Source of the DNA: Bathymodiolus brooksi
Lineage: Eukaryota > Mollusca > Bivalvia > Mytilida > Modiolidae
Assembly: GCA_963680875.1 (NCBI GenBank)
Contig: OY804576.1
Coordinates: 74,033,668 to 74,097,667, forward strand
Length of the DNA: 64,000 nucleotides
Direction: 5' to 3'
Shown: in pieces, positions 60,356 through 64,000 of the stretch
Position numbering within the stretch: position 1 is the stretch's first letter
Layout: each line of letters opens with the position of its first letter
The notes under the pieces: generated by a model
Seen by the model: only the letters and a program-made list of their open reading frames with translations
Told to the model about the DNA's origin: nothing
Databases searched by the model: none
Made by a program: the position numbers and the translations under genes

Positions 60356-60682
60356 CAATCGTAACTACTCGGCCATTCTCGCTACCCTGCAAATAACCTC
60401 GTACGTACATAGTAGAAATTCTTCTTAAATTGTTTGCCGGAAGTTAAGTTAAGTTAAGCCGCACAAAAATATAGTCCACGAAAATCCAATATAGAAGACA
60501 TACTAAGTAAAATCTAATCATGCAAAACTAATTAAAACTTTAATTGAAATATAGAAAATTGCTTAAAATATAACTTTATCAAACTTTCATGTAACTGACA
60601 TGTGAAAAGTAGTGCGATTTATACGCCTAATGCATACGAGGTTATTTGCAGGGTAGCGAGAATGGCCGAGTAGTTACGATTG
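60356..60682. mobile_element. MITE, 327 bp, with perfect 48-bp TIRs and 9-bp target duplication (Mutator-like)
   Basis: Arms 60356-60403 and 60635-60682 are exact reverse complements, starting 'caatcgtaactactcggcca'. The direct repeat gtatacaat flanks the element at 60347-60355 and 60683-60691. Long TIRs and a 9-base duplication are typical of Mutator-like elements, so that superfamily is inferred. The 230-bp interior has a small 'gttaa' repeat near 60445 and no coding sign. Perfect arms suggest recent movement. Confidence 0.92.
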
Positions 60683-60795
60683 GTATACAATAACATTGAC
60701 GGAAAATAGACCTAGAACCAAAAAGGACAAAAATGACCACAACGTACCATAAACAAAACTATGCTCAGATTTCTATCATATCGATTTTATTTTTA

Positions 60796-60938
60796 GTTGG
60801 TTGGTTTTATGGTATTTAACGCCACTTTCAACAATATTTCAGCTATATCGTGGCGGTCAGTTTTATTGGTGGAGGAAACAGGAGGACCCGGAGAAAACCA
60901 CCGACCCGTCGCAAGGCACTGACAAACGTTATCACATA
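60796..60938 (-). mobile_element. SINE family A, 3' part
   Basis: 'ggttggttttatggtattta', 'cgtggcggtcagttttattg' and 'accgacccgtcgcaaggcac' are well kept. The copy stops at 'atcacata', where the 540-bp repeat begins. Confidence 0.9.
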
Positions 60939-60939
60939 T

Positions 60940-63110
60940 TAATATGAAATCGGCACGGCCATGAATGCTCGCGCATCTTAAAATTATCTGGCAATTTCAC
61001 GCTCATCCAGTGCATCAAAAAGTGTCGATATTATTTGGGCCGAGATATATTGGGGACGACTTTTTTTTAGGACCGAATCTAGTCTCATTCAATCGAGCTT
61101 TCGTTCCTTACGAAATCTCAAAAGTTAACTTCCGCATAGAAACAAAATTTCTCGTCAGCATGTCAGAAGAGATTTAATAAATTAAAAAATATCAATATAA
61201 GTAAAACAAGCAAACAAATGACTTTTATTACACACGGGTTCCGGGTTTCAGTGGTATCGGACGTACGAGAGAGGGTACGAGACTTCAGGATCACCTTTGC
61301 GCTTTATGTTAAGAAGATTTTCATTAGTTGAGTGTGTTAGTGTACTACACGGAACGTGTTTACAAAGCGTCGAAATTTTTTTTATTCGGTGCAGCCATGT
61401 TTGTCAAAAAATCCTAAGTACACATTTTATACCATAAAGAGCTCGCTAACGCTCGTATAATATGAAACCGGCACGGCCATGAATGCTCGCGCATCTGAAA
61501 ATTATCTGGCAATTTCATGCTCATCCAGTGCATCAAAAAGTGTCGAGATTTTTTGGGTCGAGATATATTGGGGACGACTTTTTTTTAGGGCCGAATTTAT
61601 TCTCATTCAATCGAGCTGTCGTGCCTTTATTCGAGTTATCGTTCCTTACCAAATCTCAAACGTTAGCTTCCGCGTTGAAACAAAAATTCTTGTCAGTATG
61701 TCAGAAGAGATGTAATAAATTAAAAAAAATATCAATATAAGGAAAATAAGCTAACAAATGACTTTTATTACACACGGGTTCCGGGTTTCAGTGGTATCGG
61801 ACGTACGAGAGAGGGTACGAGACTTCAGGATCACCTTTGCGCTTTATGTTAAGAAGATTTTCATTAGTTGAGTGTGTTAGTGTACTACACGGAACGTGTT
61901 TACAAAGCGTCGAAATTTTTTTTATTCGGTGCAGCCATGTTTGTCAAAAAATCCTAAGTACACATTTTATACCATAAAGAGCTCGCTAACGCTCGTATAA
62001 TATGAAACCGGCACGGCCATGAATGCTCGCGCATCTGAAAATTATCTGGCAATTTCATGCTCATCCAGTGCATCAAAAAGTGTCGAGATTTTTTGGGTCG
62101 AGATATATTGGGGACGACTTTTTTTTAGGGCCGAATTTATTCTCATTCAATCGAGCTGTCGTGCCTTTATTCGAGTTATCGTTCCTTACCAAATCTCAAA
62201 CGTTAGCTTCCGCGTTGAAACAAAAATTCTTGTCAGTATGTCAGAAGAGATGTAATAAATTAAAAAAAATATCAATATAAGGAAAATAAGCTAACAAATG
62301 ACTTTTATTACACACGGGTTCCGGGTTTCAGTGGTATCGGACGTACGAGAGAGGGTACGAGACTTCAGGATCACCTTTGCGCTTTATGTTGAGAAGACCT
62401 TCATTAGTTGAGTGTGTTAGTGTGTTACACGGAACCGGTGTTTACAAAGCGTCGATTTTTTTTTATTTGTCAATATGTCCAGCCATGTTTGTCAACAAAT
62501 CCTAAGTACACATTTTATCCCATAAAGAGCTCGCTAACGCTCGCATATTACTCTTCATGTAAGCAACTTTCATTAATATGAAACCGGCACGGCCTTGAAT
62601 GCTCGCGCATCTGAAAATTATCTGGCAATTTCATAAAAAAGTGTCGAGATTTTTTGGGCCGAGATATAATGGGGACGACTTTTTTTTAGGGCCGAATCTA
62701 GTCTCATTCAATCGAGCTGTCGTTCCTTTATTCGAGTTATCGTTCCTTACGAAATCTCAAAAGTTAACTTACGCGTAGAAACAAAAATTCTTGTCAGTAT
62801 GTCAGAAGAGATTTAATAAATTAAAAAATATCAATATAAGTAAAACAAGTTAACAAAATGACTTTTATTACACACGGGTTCCGGGTTTCAGTGGTATCGG
62901 ACGTACGAGAGAGGGTACGAGACTTCAGGATCACATTTGCGCTTTATGTTAAGAAGATCTTCATTAGTTGAGTGTGTTAGTGTGTTACACGGAAACCGGT
63001 GTTTACAAAGCATCGCATTTTTTTTTCTTCGACAGTATGTTCAGCCATGTTTGTTAAAAAATCCTAAGTACACATTTTATACCATAAAGAGCTGGCTTAA
63101 GCTCGCATAT
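60940..63110. repeat. Four tandem copies of an approximately 540-bp unit
   Basis: The anchor 'cggcacggcc' recurs at 60951, 61469, 62009 and 62585, so the spacings are 518, 540 and 576 bases. Other landmarks are 'gaatgctcgcgcatct', 'attatctggcaatttca', 'attggggacgactttttttt', 'cacgggttccgggtttcagt', 'cggacgtacgagagagggta' and 'ataaagagctcgctaacgct'. Units 2 and 3 are identical over long stretches, while 1 and 4 carry substitutions and indels. Open frames of 70-85 codons recur with the unit but are not kept in unit 4, and no domain is recognisable. Confidence 0.95.
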
Positions 63111-64000
63111 AATTGACATGATATTATCGAAACATAATTTTACAAAAAATAAATAGCGTCGTTATACTATGCAGTCGCATAGTACTATTGTTGGAGTCAT
63201 TACTATGCTGATGGGCGGAGCTTAGAACAATGTTACGTCATTTATATAGACGGGGTCTAAACGGGATCACCTGAGCGCTTTTAACAGTGTACAATTTACA
63301 ATGTATTATACGTTTTTCTTTAACGTTGATGCTGTCGTCTGTCTAAACAATGGCCAGTTCCAGGTTTGGGAATTAAATATTTGACAGTTCATTGTTATTG
63401 TTGAAATTAAATATGTCTTGAATTTAAATGAATATTATTTGCCAATCTTTATACTATCAATACATGTTAGACAGTCGGGAAGCCACGCACAGATTCCGTA
63501 CCTCCAACAATGCAAAGTCAAATCCCGAAATCAAGGGACGTAACTCTATTTTTTTTTTAGACATGACGCTTTACAAGTCAGCGGCCATGCATTGTTTACA
63601 TCGACACCCCATGTGTTTTTACTGAATATCTTCATAAATAAAACTGAAAGAAGTATTCATTTTTATTGAATCCATTTTTTAAATAAAATTGTAACGTGAC
63701 TGACGCGTGAATACGTGTATTTATGATATCGTTTGCTTGAAATCAACGTTGGAACTCGGGATACCGCTGCTGATGAAATGTTGTAAAAAAAAAATGGCGC
63801 TAAAAATAGACTCTTTAACTAAGTGGAACAATTGCATCCCATTGGCTGTTTATTAATAAATTTGGTAAAAATAGCTAGAATCACGTATTAGAGTATGGAT
63901 TATTTGCATATTTCCCCATCATTCGTCACTAGAATTCCATATTTGAATGTAAACAAGAAGCACTATATTTCGAGATTCTAACCAAATATTTCTGGGTTTT
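63111..64000. other. No gene; possible promoter-like motifs
   Basis: A perfect hairpin 'tactatgcagtcgcatagta' lies at about 63164-63183. Soon after come 'gggcggagc', 'gttacgtcat' and 'tttatataga' (63213-63250). An open frame at 63428-63625 has no recognisable domain. The context resembles the start of a gene to the right, but nothing confirms it. Confidence 0.35.

Noticed and set aside
61479..62280. Repeated 78- and 85-codon open frames as a tandem gene family
   Set aside because: They recur only because the 540-bp unit recurs. They overlap in two frames, the outer copies do not keep them, and no domain is recognisable.

Overview
The window is AT-rich eukaryotic DNA with very low gene density and many dispersed and tandem repeats. 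Introns end in GT...AG, and both non-LTR retrotransposons and tRNA-derived SINEs are present. From memory, the repeat families resemble those of marine bivalves, most likely a mussel (Mytilidae). That placement is inference.

Only one cellular gene can be supported. The last two coding exons of a Prospero/Prox-type homeodomain transcription factor lie on the + strand at 7439-7583 and 14296-14481. They are separated by a 6.7-kb phase-0 intron and followed by an AT-rich 3' UTR. The exons carrying the N-terminus and most of the homeodomain are outside the window to the left. The 3' splice site of the first exon is duplicated in tandem with a 57-bp period. The upstream acceptor is in frame and would add 19 codons.

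Layout. 1-1035: SINE end and a degenerate tandem repeat. 1045-4020: a 5'-truncated, frameshifted LINE on the - strand. About 4-16.8 kb: the Prox introns, exons and 3' UTR, with SINE fragments and three short three-copy repeats. 16.8-34 kb: SINEs of several families, a degenerate TIR transposon with a hAT-like transposase remnant (19699-20946), and tails and one RT remnant of a retroelement. 34.3-35.7 kb: a 35-bp satellite. 36-47.5 kb: a degenerate array, an array of alternating 49- and 69-bp units, a second RT remnant and a LINE 3' end. 47.8-52.5 kb: SINEs and a third RT remnant. 52.7-57.4 kb: two successive minisatellites, one of 46 bp and one of 66 bp (56 units). 59.4-60.7 kb: two short TIR elements with clear target duplications. 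60.95-63.1 kb: four tandem copies of a roughly 540-bp unit.

How the parts relate. Three degraded RT remnants each sit beside the same 3' tail. That tail also occurs alone in more than ten places, so it appears to be the 3' UTR of the RT element. The 35-bp satellite is a tandem amplification of the end of that tail. The 66-bp satellite shares a core with the 46-bp array beside it, and a SINE with a perfect target duplication separates the two. The accessory content is therefore mainly a record of retroelement tails turning into satellites, plus at least two classes of TIR element. No RNA gene, CRISPR array or prokaryotic feature was seen.
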